Source of the DNA: Amblyomma americanum
Taxonomy: Eukaryota; Arthropoda; Arachnida; Ixodida; Ixodidae
Reading direction: 5' to 3'
Assembly (NCBI RefSeq): GCF_052857255.1
Contig: NC_135498.1
Coordinates: 164,234,124 to 164,298,123 of the forward strand
Length of the DNA: 64,000 nt
Under the pieces are notes generated by a model, which was not told where the DNA came from, ran no database searches, and saw nothing but the letters and a program-made list of their open reading frames with translations. How positions within the stretch are numbered: position 1 is the stretch's first letter; each line of letters opens with the position of its first letter. Made by a program: the position numbers and the translations under genes. Shown here piece after piece: positions 45,677 through 57,815 of this stretch.

Positions 45677-46093
45677 GTAAGGGAAGAAATATTTTTATGA
45701 AAGGCCACAAGGAAACAAGAAAAATTGACCTTTTTGGAACTAACTCTTGGCGGAGAAGGGATTATAAGAGAAGTGAGGTAATTCAAGGTCTATTCTTATG
45801 CTCGTGTTTACAGGCCTACATGACCTACAGTCCTACTGTGATCCGTTTAGCGACTGACCTCTGGAAGCTGTCACCGATTCCCTGAACCGGCATAAGTGTA
45901 TGCACCCTCCAGCTGTACAGTAAAGCGTTGTGGGAGCAGTCATTATTGTAGAGCAGTGCACTGCTGAATAATTGCGTTTGATCTGCACGGCCTCTGATTA
46001 ATCACTGTGATTATTCTATTGCAACAGAAAAAGTTTTTGAGCCATTTAGGCTTTTATTTCGAACAAAGAACTTCAAACGGCTGCTCTTTTCAG

Positions 46094-46151
46094 GTTGTTT
46101 TTTACAAATGACAGAAAGGACGCCGTAGGTCTTATCGAGTCTTTGTCACAG
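46094..46151 (+). other. Candidate internal exon
   Basis: 58 bp between gctgctcttttcag (good pyrimidine tract and acceptor) and gtgaga (donor). The frame reads LFFTNDRKDAVGLIESLSQ. Splice context is good on both sides. Could belong to the same gene as the exons at 45.6 and 48.9 kb, all on the plus strand. Confidence 0.3.
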
Positions 46152-46736
46152 GTGAGAACTACAGCCACTCCAGGAGTTATTTGTGTCCTTCGAAGTATCG
46201 AAGTTGAAATGCAGGCCTACGAGGCGAAATCAAGGGTGCGACTGCAGCGGCTGTTTGCATTCTTTAATGGAGCGTCGCAGCCGCGTGCAAGGCATCCACG
46301 TGCCTCCTAGATAGGGGTTATCGAAAGAAGTGAGAAAGGAAGTAATCATACGCTACATGTAACAATGCATGTGTGGCTAACGCAAAAGACACCCGCGGTA
46401 CTAGTTAAAAATGCTTCCGAAAGCTTTCGACAAGTATAGCTCCAAAAAAACTTTAGGGACGCATTTCAGGCATCGCTATCAAGAACATGTCTTGATGCTC
46501 GGTACAGGGGCGTCTTGGCATGTGTATGTGCTAATGCTGTGTAGTATCATTCTTTCGATAAAGCAGTTCAGAGTATCCTCGACGCAATGTTCTCTGTCTT
46601 CCTTGAAATATTCATATGACAATAAATGATGAAATGATCGAAACCACTGTTCCTTACCGCACGCCGGGATAAAAAGTGCAAAAAAAATTTACGGGATGAT
46701 CACTATACTAGGTAATTCGAAGTTTCATTGGAGCGA

Positions 46737-46910
46737 TTATCGAGTTTTGATTTCGCGATATATGGAGGTAAACAGTTTAAGCGATCTAGAAGTGTATATA
46801 TGTGCAGCTCCGGACCATTCATCTCTAGTCCGCCGCTTAGTGCTTTTCGGACGGTACGTTTTGTAGTTGCTGCCGCAGACGGAGCTCCCCCATTCTTCGG
46901 CACTCGCCAT
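46737..46910 (-). other. Possible short coding start
   Basis: ATG at 46910 on the minus strand in context gactATGG begins MASAEEWGSSVCGSNYKTYR and continues with a basic stretch PKSTKRRTRDEWSGAAH. It reads protein-like and soluble. I do not recognise it, and the downstream part looks non-coding. Confidence 0.25.
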
Positions 46911-47913
46911 AGTCACCCTAGAAACAATCACCCGCTCCTTCTTTTTTGCAGCCAGAACGACAGCGACTTCCTCCTTGATACTCACGGCGGTTAACATGGT
47001 AAAAAAATCTCCTGCGTTCCCTCTGTTGGTTACGCCGACAACACCGGCGCTCAACGCAACTAACGGGGTTTAACAGCTGCGCCGTGAAAGGATAGAGCGA
47101 GAAACGAAAACCTCAACGCAGCGAGAGCAGACGCAGTCATCATGACAGTTCATCGCATGAGCTCTACGACATCCAAGCGCAGACTCCCGTTAGGGGAGGG
47201 GGGGGTGTCTATATTGGTATTGACAGCATACGAAAAGATAATATTACAGAGAAAATGTGATTCAACAGCAAATTACAGTGAAGACTTCTCAGCGATATAG
47301 AGAAGTGCACAAAGACTGCTCTGATGCAGTCAAAACGAAGCAGCCACGGTGCAATCAAAACGAATATTCCGCAGAAGGCCGAACTACCCTAATAAAAACA
47401 GACATCAATTCTTTCCGCCTGTTTGCAGAATATACAGATGACGCCGATGGCTTCTTACGCAGAAGGCAGTATTCTTGAACGGTGCTGCTACTTATTGTTT
47501 TCGGGATATGTGTTCGACATTTATCTCTTTTGGTAAGTGTTTGTTTTTGGTCCTTGCTATCCGGCCACGGTAGCCACCCGTGGCGAATGTACATTACAGA
47601 GACCAATGTCCCGGTATAATATTTTTTGCCGGCGCTAGTGCTTCTACCTCTTCTGTGGGTGCGCGAGCAGGAAGAGCGCTCAGCTGACGAGGAAGAAGAA
47701 AGATCTGCGCCCTTCAGTGGAGCCCAGCATCCCAGCAATGAATTTCGTTCGGCAGTGGATTCGCACTGAGCGCAAGGGGTCAAGGAGCGACAGGTGGGCA
47801 CTGTTCGAGGTCTTGTTTCACGCTGGTTTTTAACGCACTCAGGAAAAAATGGCACTTCGCGTCCAAATGAAGACGATACCTTGAATGGATACATCTTGAT
47901 TTGTATCAAGGCT

Positions 47914-48228
47914 TGGTTTGGTTTGCATTTTTCGGGGAAAGGAAATGCCCCAGTATCTGCCTCACATATCGGCGGACACCTGAACCGCGCCGTAAGGGAA
48001 GGGGAAAAGGAGGGAGTGAAAGAAGAAAGGAAGAAAGAGGTGCTGTGTTGGAGGGCTCTGGAATAATTACGACCACCTGGGATCTTAAGCGCGCACTGAC
48101 ATCACACAGCACACGGGCGCCTTAGCGTTTTGCCTCTATAAAAACACAGCCGCCGCGGTCGGGTTCGTACTCGGGAACTCCGGATCAGTAGCCGAGCGCC
48201 GTAACGACTGAGCCACCGTGGCGGGTCG
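47914..48228 (-). mobile_element. tRNA-derived SINE (family A)
   Basis: Starts on the plus strand at tggtttgcatttttcgggga and ends at gccaccgtggcgggtc. The minus-strand head has B box GTTCGAACCC-like (here cgggttcgtactcgg, one change) and A box. A further partial copy lies at about 48500-48590 (gtggaggactgaggaataat). Confidence 0.85.
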
Positions 48229-48895
48229 CTTTTGTATGGAGGAAGCGCTGTTTTCGGCGCCTAATGGCCTGAGTGTTATAAGGCAAGACACAGAGATTAT
48301 CTTGCCCTTGGCGGAAAACTCAATGCGCCAAGACGGAAGGCAGGTAATTCACAAAAGTATGCCGACCGGGTAGTTGTTTCTGCATGACAACTGTTAAACA
48401 AGGAACAACTTCGCGCTTCCGCTCATCATCCTCTCTTTTTGTTTGTGTTCATATACGTCTTCTTCAAAAGGTAGTGAACAAAAGGAAGACGATGCGTAGA
48501 GGCGTCGCAGTGGAGGACTGAGGAATAATTTCGATCACTTTGAGTTTCTCAACATGCACTAAAACCGCACAGCTCACGGGCGTCTTTTGAACATTACCTT
48601 CATTGAACCTCGAATTTCATTGTCGGTTTTTGCTACATCACCAAAAACTGTGATTCTGCATCGTTCTGCGGGCGTTTTATCAGGCATTTCGTTTGTTTTA
48701 TGTATTCAACGAGATAAGCCATCTTTCGGGGTAGCTGAAGACATTGCCGCAGCTGGTGTTTGAGCGTTTAACCGTTCTACACTACCTGCAGAGTAGGGAG
48801 CGGCTGAAGTTTAAAAAGCGTCTACTGCTATCAACATATCTCCAGTTCTAGGAGTGCTATATGCGCCAACTGGTACAAGTTCTATTGAACTACAG

Positions 48896-49188
48896 GCAAA
48901 TGTACAATTGTTCTTGGGAATATTTTGCAAGCCTTTTTGGCGGAAACGGAAACGAACTGTTTGCGTCCGGATTACCGCGCAAAGAATCCGGTGCGTTCGC
49001 CCTCTCGCAGCCCCGTGTACGTGCTGAGATTCGACAGTCCACCAAGGCGCTCGGAAGACGATGGATACCAAGACATACACTTCGCCCTCTGGAAGCAGCG
49101 GTTCGAGGGGAAAAACGCCATCGCATTCTCCATCGTGCTCGCACTGCTCTTAGGAGCCGCCGCGTGCTTCGCCTTTGGAACCAATTCC
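48896..49188 (+). CDS. Candidate exon: cytoplasmic tail plus transmembrane segment
   Basis: Open frame from a possible acceptor (ctacag at 48890-48895) to a consensus donor gtaagt at 49189. Near its end it reads SPSRSPVYVLRFDSPP, then DDGYQDIHFALWKQRFEGKN and a hydrophobic segment AIAFSIVLALLLGAAACFAF (around 49120-49180). The layout (soluble N-terminal part, one membrane span near the exon end, donor in phase 0) fits the first part of a type II membrane protein, such as a neprilysin-like M13 peptidase or a receptor. That family suggestion is a guess. Codon use is GC-rich and unlike the surrounding sequence. Confidence 0.45.
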
Positions 49189-49468
49189 GTAAGTCACTTT
49201 CTTGCGCGCTACACTAGGTAGCTGAAAGAATATGCACACGAAGCCATAACATCCAGGGACAATGGCCCCTTGCCGAGCACGAAGCTTCCGCCGCACGTAG
49301 CCGACAATTTAAAAGGTGCATCACGCATTAGTATTGAGGGATTTACTTAAATTTTTACTGTAGATCGGAGTATTTTTACTAACACAGTGGGCGATTTTGG
49401 CACACCTCTATTAGTTTCACAACGTATATCTTGTTCTTTATTGACAGCAATTCCAGAAAGGTATATAT

Positions 49469-50290
<822 letters not shown>

Positions 50291-50292
50291 AT

Positions 50293-50739
50293 GAAGGGAG
50301 CTAACAGTCACCGAAACCAAGGTGCATAGGGGAATGTTTTTTTTGGTGTGTTGTGCTTACCAGTGGGATATTATAGTACTTACATTATTAAATCGCTTAA
50401 AGAAAATTACTTATAAAGCAGCAGAAAAAACAACCATGCCGCCGGTGGGATCCGAACCCACGACCTCCGAATATCGCGTCCGGTGCTCTTACCAACTGAG
50501 CTACGGTGACGTCTGTCCAATCTGCTGCTCTCGTGGGTATTTATGTTCATTGGGTGTAAGCGAACCTTGAGAGTGTTCACCAGCGCTACCCTCGACCATA
50601 GCGGTGGACGTAGCACGTCCTGTAATACCGCGAGTGTGAAGTGGAACGTCATCTAACGGCGAGGGCGGAAACTGTGTGAGAGCCCTCTTAAGCTACCTAT
50701 GGCATCAAGACTGCCAGAACCGAGACACTCGTTAAGCTA
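50293..50739 (-). mobile_element. tRNA-like SINE-type element, copy 3
   Basis: Starts gaagggagctaacagtcacc at 50293. tRNA-like segment at 50440-50512 (minus strand): B box GGGTTCGGATCCC, A box TAGCTCAGTTGGTAAGAGC, and acceptor-like stem halves. Extension through gagggcggaaactgtgtgag to ctcgttaagcta. Closely matches the copy at 18945-19402. Confidence 0.8.
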
Positions 50740-51162
50740 TTAGCAGATAAGTTAAATGAAATGAGGGGCCGAGTCACACTCGCGGTATTACAGGACGTGC
50801 TACGTCCACCGCTATGGTCGAGGGTGGCGCTGGTGAACACTCAAGGTTCGCTTACACCCAATGAACATAAATACCCACGAGAGCAGCAGATTGGACAGCC
50901 GTCGCCGTAGCTCAGTTGGTAAGAGCACCGGACGCGATATTCGGAGGTCGTGGGTTCGGATCCCACCGGCGGCATGGTTGTTTTTCTGCTGCTTTATAAG
51001 CAATTTTCTTTAAGCGATTTATTATTCTAACTACTATAATATCCCACTGATAAGCACAACACATAAAAAAACATTCCCCTATGCACCTTGGTTTCGGTGA
51101 CTGTTAGCTCTTTTCATGAATTTGTAAAACGGGCCCCTCATTTCATTTAACTTATCTGCTAA
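50740..51162 (+). mobile_element. tRNA-like element, copy 4, with perfect 31-bp inverted ends
   Basis: Flanked by a 31-bp perfect inverted repeat (50740-50770, starting ttagcagataagttaaatga, and 51132-51162). The tRNA-like segment is at 50903-50975: 7-bp acceptor stem gtcgccg/cggcggc, D arm, anticodon-like stem ccgga/ttcgg, and B box GGTTCGGATCC. The loop base before the anticodon is g and not t, so this is a SINE head and not a functional tRNA. Copies 3 and 4 are head-on mirror images. Confidence 0.8.
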
Positions 51163-51901
51163 TGTATATACAGTATTGTGCGTTTTTATCGCTGACACTT
51201 TCAAAAATTTCCCCGCCTCAACCGCTGGCTCGTTTGCGGTGATACTGCACACAGAGCTTGCGTATTATGGCAACTTTTGTATCGTAGCAAGTTTGACAAT
51301 GGTACATACTTAGTTCAGGCGCACATATTGAGAAAACGTAAGCGTCTACGAGAGATCGGCGAGCCAAAACCCGCAGACGACGCTTTTTCGCTCAAGGGCG
51401 GCAGTGGTGCCATCTCTTTGCGGTAGCGCAAAGCGTACGCGACAAGGCCGTCGAGGAGAGCGTTGCAAGGAGCGCGGGCCGTTTGAATATGCCGTTCCTG
51501 TCGTTTCGTCTGCTTCTACTGAAGCGCTTACAACATTTTCGACTAATTAAAAGGAAAAATATCAGAACAAATGATTTAACGAGGCTTTACATTTTCAAGA
51601 ATATTGTTTGCAATGCTCGCCTCGGCGGCCTTGCCGCTACGGTTTCCACTGCCCAAAACAGATGGCGCCACTCTAGGTTCTCAGCGAAAAAGCGTCGTCT
51701 GCGGGTTTTGGCTCGCCGATCTCTCGTAGACGCTTACGTTTTCGAATCATGTGCGCCTGAACTAAGTAAGTACCATTGTCAAACTTGCTACGATACAAAA
51801 TTTACCATAATACGCAAGCTCTGTGTGCAGTTTCACCGCAAACGAGCCCGCGGTTGAGGCAGGGAAATTTTTGAAAGTGTCAGCGATAAAAGCGCACAAC
51901 A

Positions 51902-51912
<11 letters not shown>
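51163..51912. mobile_element. hAT-like MITE, 734 bp, long inverted repeats
   Basis: Element 51171-51904 with termini CAGTATTGTGCG / CGCACAACACTG. Arms of about 222 bp (51171-51392 and 51683-51904) match closely, sharing gtctacgagagatcggcgag and caagtttgacaatggtac. The 8-mer tgtatata flanks both ends (51163-51170, 51905-51912). CAGTG-type ends plus an 8-bp target-site duplication are hAT features. No transposase is encoded, so it depends on one elsewhere. Confidence 0.8.

Positions 51913-51948
<36 letters not shown>
51905..51948. repeat. (AT)n tract
   Basis: About 44 bp of alternating AT between the MITE and the next SINE. Confidence 0.9.
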
Positions 51949-52295
<347 letters not shown>

Positions 52296-52298
52296 GAT

Positions 52299-54263
52299 AT
52301 CACCAAAAATTGAAGAAACATAACAGGATTTAATTCACGACGTTTCGGCTGGAGGACCAGCCTTTTTCGAGTGTAGTACAGCGTTTGAAACACGCAGTTT
52401 TTATAGAGAGTGCGCGAGGTAAAAAGTTTACAAGTTTACAGCAAAGCACGAGTTCAGAACACTAGGGGGGGAGAGAAGAGACCAGGAAGAACTTTTTTTT
52501 TAACTAAGGCAGAGAGTGTTCCGGAGAGGCCGAATTTTTTTTTAAATAACAAAAGAACAATAAGATTAAGATAATAAAAATATAAAAAATATTTAAAAAA
52601 GCGGAGGTTCTTTCCCACCACCTCAGGGCTGCCTTGGAAAGGCCCTCGAGGTGTCGCTCCTCAGCATTTTGGTGACAAGCGTGAAGGGCTCCACCCCTGT
52701 ACAAGGAGGAAGCTACATTCCAGAGAAACTGGTAGGGGGAGAAGGAGGGGGAGTAAAGAGGAATGCAAAGGAGGCCTCTAATAAAGAAAAAAAGACGAAA
52801 AAAGAAAAAAAGATTGTAGTGAAAAAAGGAAAGAAGAGCCATTGTACAAGGCTTGGTAATATGCATTCAGAGAAGGGTGGTGGCAATACGACACAATACA
52901 AAATAGGATATTAAAAAAAAGAAAAAAAGAGGGAAAAAAATGAAAAAGGGGGATTCTTTTCCACCACCTCAGGGCTGCTTTGGAAAGGGGTGAAGGGCGT
53001 ATTTTGGTGACAAGCGTGAAGGGCTTGACCCCTGTACATGCAGAAGGCAACATTCCAGAGGAACTGGTAGGGGGAAGGGAGGGGGTAAAGAGGAATGCTA
53101 ACGAGGCCTCTAAAAAAGAAGAGAAAAAAAGAAACAAAAACACAAAGACAAAAAGAATAAGAAAAAGAAAGAAAATTAGGGCAAAAAGGAAAGAAGAGCC
53201 ATTGTACAAGACTTGGAAATATCCATTCAGACAAGGGTTGTGGCAACACGGGAGAAATCAAATAATACAAGTTCCTAATCAATCCTTAGAAGGGCACTCC
53301 GTACACACGCTTGTCTGAATGGATATTTCCAAGCCTTGTACAATGGCTCTTCTTTCCTTTTTTCCCCTAATTTTCTTTCTTTTTCTTATTCTTTTTGCCT
53401 TTGTGTTTTTGTTTCTTTTTTCTCTTCTTTTTTAGAGGCCTCGTTAGCATTCCTCTTTACCCCCCTCCCTTCCCCCTAACAGTTCCTCTGGAAAGTTGCC
53501 TTCTGCATGTACAGGGGTCAAGCCCTTCACGCTTGTCACCAAAATACGCCCTTCACCCCTTTCCAAAGCAGCCCTGAGGTGGTGGAAAAGAATCCCCCTT
53601 TTTTCATTTTTTTTCCCTCTTTTTTTCTTTTTTTAATATCCTATTTTGTATTGTGTCGTATTGCCACCACCCTTCTCTGAATGCATATTACCAAGCCTTG
53701 TACAATGGCTCTTCTTTTCTTTTTTCACTACAATCTTTTTTTCTTTTTTCGTCTTTTTTTCTTTATTAGAGGCCTCCTTTGCATTCCTCTTTACTCCCCC
53801 TCCTTCTCCCCCTACCAGTTTCTCTGGAATGTAGCTTCCTCCTTGTACAGGGGTGGAGCCCTTCACGCTTGTCACCAAAATGCTGAGGAGCGACACCTCG
53901 AGGGCCTTTCCAAGGCAGCCCTGAGGTGGTGGGAAAGAGTCTCCCCCTTTTTTATATTTTTTATATTTTTATTATCTTAATCTTATTGTTCTTTTGTTAT
54001 TTAAAAAAAAATTCGGCCTCTCCGGAACACCTGCGCCGATCCTCTCCCTGCCTTTGTTAAAAAAAAAAGTTCTTCCTGGTCTCTTCCCTTCCCCCCCTAG
54101 TGTTCTGAACTCGTGCTTTGCTGTAAACTTGTAAACTTTTTACCTCGCGCACTCTCTATAAAAACTCCGTGTTTCAAACGCTGTACTACACTCGAAAAAG
54201 GCTGGTCCTCCAGCCGAAACGTCGTGAATTAAATCCTGTTATGTATCTTCCATTTTTGGTGAT
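52299..54263. mobile_element. 1.97-kb giant inverted repeat, probable Penelope-like foldback
   Basis: Left arm 52299-53235 and right arm 53310-54263 are near-complete reverse complements with a 74-bp spacer. Outer ends carry gaaaaaggctggtcctccag then ccgaaacgtcg (54193-54224; mirrored at 52338-52371). This resembles terminal repeats of Penelope-like elements that contain hammerhead-type ribozymes. Each arm holds two related units of about 300 bp. Arms are A- or T-rich and encode no protein I trust. It lies between two (AT)n tracts, a plausible target. Confidence 0.75.
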
Positions 54264-54299
54264 TTTACATTATATTGACCAAATCAGCTGCCAGAAATC

Positions 54300-54302
<3 letters not shown>

Positions 54303-54381
<79 letters not shown>
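54303..54381. repeat. (AT)n tract
   Basis: About 79 bp of alternating AT on the far side of the inverted repeat. Confidence 0.95.
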
Positions 54382-54384
<3 letters not shown>

Positions 54385-56060
54385 CAGACAGCAACCTGGT
54401 AGACAGAGTGGCTGCGAATGTTAACTGCCGGTAAAGGGATTTTTTCAGCCCCCACAGAAATGTATGCCCTAACGGTCGTCCCAGAAAAGCGTGTGCTCGT
54501 CGCGGGATCATGTACTTCCTACCTACCCCTATTCGCACCAAGCGATCGCCACCCTTCCCTCTTCCACACCTCCTTCCTACGCAATTTGATTTTCATGCGG
54601 GATCTAGGTGATTCCAGTACCCGACATTCAGGCCGCTCACTGCCCTCGACAACAGGACACGTCGCCCATGAAGCAACTGAGGGCGGTCTTACCGATAGCT
54701 TTTCTCCAAAACGCTGACGTGCGTCTTGTAAAAAATGACCTACTCACTCAATCACTCTATCACTCTATCACTCACTCACCCACTCACTCTAGAACGTCGA
54801 TGTTAGACGTGACGCAGGATATTCCAAGTGACGAAGGTGCATAATAGGTTGCGTTACACGCCCGTGCACTTCTTTCAAAAGCAAGGTGGACGCATTGAGC
54901 GATATATGCTTTCTTAATGATATGTGTGCCCACTGCCGATTCAGGTGAAGGGCGAGTCATATCCAACACCAGCGAAGTGTTCTCTCAGTCGTACTCGATG
55001 ACGTTTGCGCCGGAGCCGAGTGGAAGAGGTTGAAAAACCTACCTTAAATAATGTCGCTTCACTGTGCTTTTTGATGGCTTCTTGTTTTGAGAAAGCTATC
55101 ACTATTTGCCTGTTAAAAATTGTAATGAATGTTGCGGCAAAATTCATACAGTATCTTTTGCCTCAGGGAAGGAAAATTATTCTGGCAGCAGAACAGATCC
55201 CGTGGCCGATCGCCGCTGCCGGCGACTTTCTTGTCGTAAAATGAACCGCAGCAGCGGATTTAGATCTCGCCTGGATAAGAAAGCCAAACTATGAATGCTT
55301 AGAAGCAATTTGTGCAACCGAAACAACAAAAATTAGGACCTCGCTCCATCTAACATTATGCAAGAAAGGATTCCAAGGTAGTCACCGCAGTGTGTCGTCA
55401 CTATAATGCTTTAGGTTACATCGATGAATAACATCACTGTGATTCCGCATCGATAATATCAAATTGCAATCATTCTGAAGCCTTCAATGAATACCCTGAA
55501 AGATGGGAGCATAAAGCTGAGCTGTGGAAATTGTTCGTGCCTGTTGTAATCTGAAGGGCGCAGGTGAGGTACCTGATGCGGTGGAGAGCTCGCAAGACAG
55601 TTAAGTTCTTGCAAAGAGATTTAGAATATACAACTTAGGTGTAATAGAATCGTTTAGCCATTGTCTAAACAGTTGAAAGATTTGTTATAAGCACCGTTGT
55701 CAAGCGTGTTAGCCCGTGAATCTCCTTTGTAGGAAACAAGGTACATTCATGGAATTAATAGGATGAGCTTACCGCCAACCCCTGATTATGATGTCTTCTG
55801 TTATCTGATGTTATGTAGAGCCATACAGCTACCATATTGTCATGTTCCACTTTTTAAGTTAGCTGAAAAAAACATGCCGATGTTTCGATTTAGCACAGCT
55901 AACATTTTGCTGTAATTCTTTACAACCCGATACAAAAAAAAACGCAAAATTTTGATTGTTATCTGGCGCTGCGTGCAGAAGGCCAAGGAATCCGCGGTGC
56001 GCCACCAGCCCTTGACGGATTTCGACGATTCAAAAACAGTAGTGACGGCGAAAAAACGGG
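54382..56060. other. No recognisable gene
   Basis: Short frames only. A cactcact-rich stretch lies at 54745-54790. Nothing else stands out. Confidence 0.4.
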
Positions 56061-56063
56061 TAG

Positions 56064-56403
56064 GTATCCACATGAGAAAAATATGAAATTTGCTTTCAGG
56101 AAAGGGAATGACACACTTGCCCACATATCTCAGTGGACACCCGAACCGTGGCTTAGGGGAAGGAATAAAAGAGGCAGTGAAAGAAGAAATATATAAGGAG
56201 GTGTGAGAGCCGATTGCTCCGGAATAATTTCGACCGCCTGGGGTTGTTTAGCGTGCTCTTACATCGCACAGCACACGTGACATCGCCTTTTGCGTTACGC
56301 CCCCATTGAAACGCGGCCGCCGCCGTCGGGTTCGAACCCGGGAACTCCGGCTCAGTTGCCGAGCGCTTTAGCCCCTGAGTCACCGCGGCAGGTGTATCCA
56401 CAT
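56064..56403 (-). mobile_element. tRNA-derived SINE (family A) with 10-bp target-site duplication
   Basis: gtatccacat flanks the element at 56064-56073 and 56394-56403. The minus-strand tRNA head has B box GGGTTCGAACCCG and A box TGACTCAGGGGCTAAAGCGC. Body of about 320 bp, the most clearly bounded SINE in the window. Confidence 0.9.
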
Positions 56404-56840
56404 TTGCAGCATAAATTTTGTGCAAGGGTGTTTTAACAATAAGATGAGAACGAAAACTGCTTAGACTTGAGGGCGTGATGACAAGGATAATATCGAACTA
56501 ATTTTTCGGTTCACTCGCTGTGAGAGAGCGATATTACTCGTTAAATCAGATTATCATTTCTCGCGGAAAAGCGATCGTGCTCTCAGCTGCGTTGAATGTA
56601 TCGCGTATATGGGCGCATGACGAACGTTACCGTAGAATGGACATGGTATCACGAAGGGGTTTTGAGTGAAGTAATGATAAGGCGCGCAAGCAATAGACTG
56701 CAAGCTGTGATTTATGCTCAAGGGCGGACACACATGAAGGGGCGTTTTTTCTGCAGTAACATTTTCTATAGGATCAAAGCAAAGACACCCGCGATGCCTG
56801 ACGTACTTTAAGGTATCTGCACGATCTTACCTACACTATG

Positions 56841-57072
56841 GTGAGCAAACTTAAGAGACTCTTGTCAGCGTGTGCCGAAGAGTACGAAACTTCATGCGAC
56901 CGCTACTTGGCGAAGCACTCCTGCTGCCGAGACCGGCGCTGCCGGGCGCTGCTCGAGATCAGCGCGCGCCTGTGCGCGGGGATCGGCAGCAGGAGTGCTT
57001 GGTCAGGCGGTGCTCGCATGCAGTTTGGCACGGTTCGGCACACGCTGACAAGAGTCTCTTAAGTTTGCTCAC
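56841..57072. mobile_element. 232-bp foldback MITE
   Basis: Termini gtgagcaaacttaagagact and its mirror at 57053-57072. The outer 38 bp of each arm match without a difference (through cttgtcagcgtgtgccgaa), and matching continues, with gaps, to gaagcactcctgctgccga. The GC-rich centre has cagcgcgcgcctgtgcgcgg. No clear target-site duplication found. Confidence 0.7.
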
Positions 57073-57724
57073 GACAGTACGTAATCATATAGACACTAAG
57101 CGTGTGATCTCAGTATCGCTAGTAGAAATCTACGTACTGTTGTCTCCGTATTTGCCTCATTTGGCGAAAAAGCAGTAAATATTCCTCTTATGCCGCTATT
57201 TTAGCACGCTAGACTGAACTGAAGAATTATTAGGCACTTTAATAGGCACTTTGGAGGTTTCGATGTGCAGCCTTTTTTTGACAAGAACCTTAACGCATTA
57301 TATGTCATCGTCTTTTTCAGTCTGGTTAGCTCCATTGAGAAAAAAAAAACTCTCCCCCAGCGATCCCAAGCCCTATTTCCAGATTGGTAGATAGGTCACA
57401 AGACCTCGTGACGTCATCACAACTTGCCCGCCGTGGCAGGTGGCAACCACCAACCGGATTGTGAGCGAACTGGCCACCTTGCCATGAAGCAGCTAAAGAT
57501 TGGTCTACAGAGGTCACGTTACCTTGCGACAGCATCCCAAACTGATCACCATGGCGCATAAAAACCCGCCCAGCTGGTCGCGAGCTACCTTCCCTATGTG
57601 GTATATGGCAATGGAATTATGTAAAATAAATGCAATCAAATGCCACGTGGGCACCGTAGTGCTGGACGTGACTCTTACGGCAGCTCAGCAAGAGTAACCA
57701 GCTTCTGACAATTCACCGGAGGTT

Positions 57725-57815
57725 ATGCTTGAACCTGCCGGGGCAGTGGCGCACCGCTTAAGCGCTACACTACTGCGCCAGTAGTGGCATGATGACTCCC
57801 ACAGCATAAGAATGC
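57725..57815. repeat. Third copy of the 33-kb interspersed repeat
   Basis: gccggggcagtggcgcacc, ctactgcgccagtagtggca and tgatgactccc align with 33640-33760. Not named. Confidence 0.55.
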
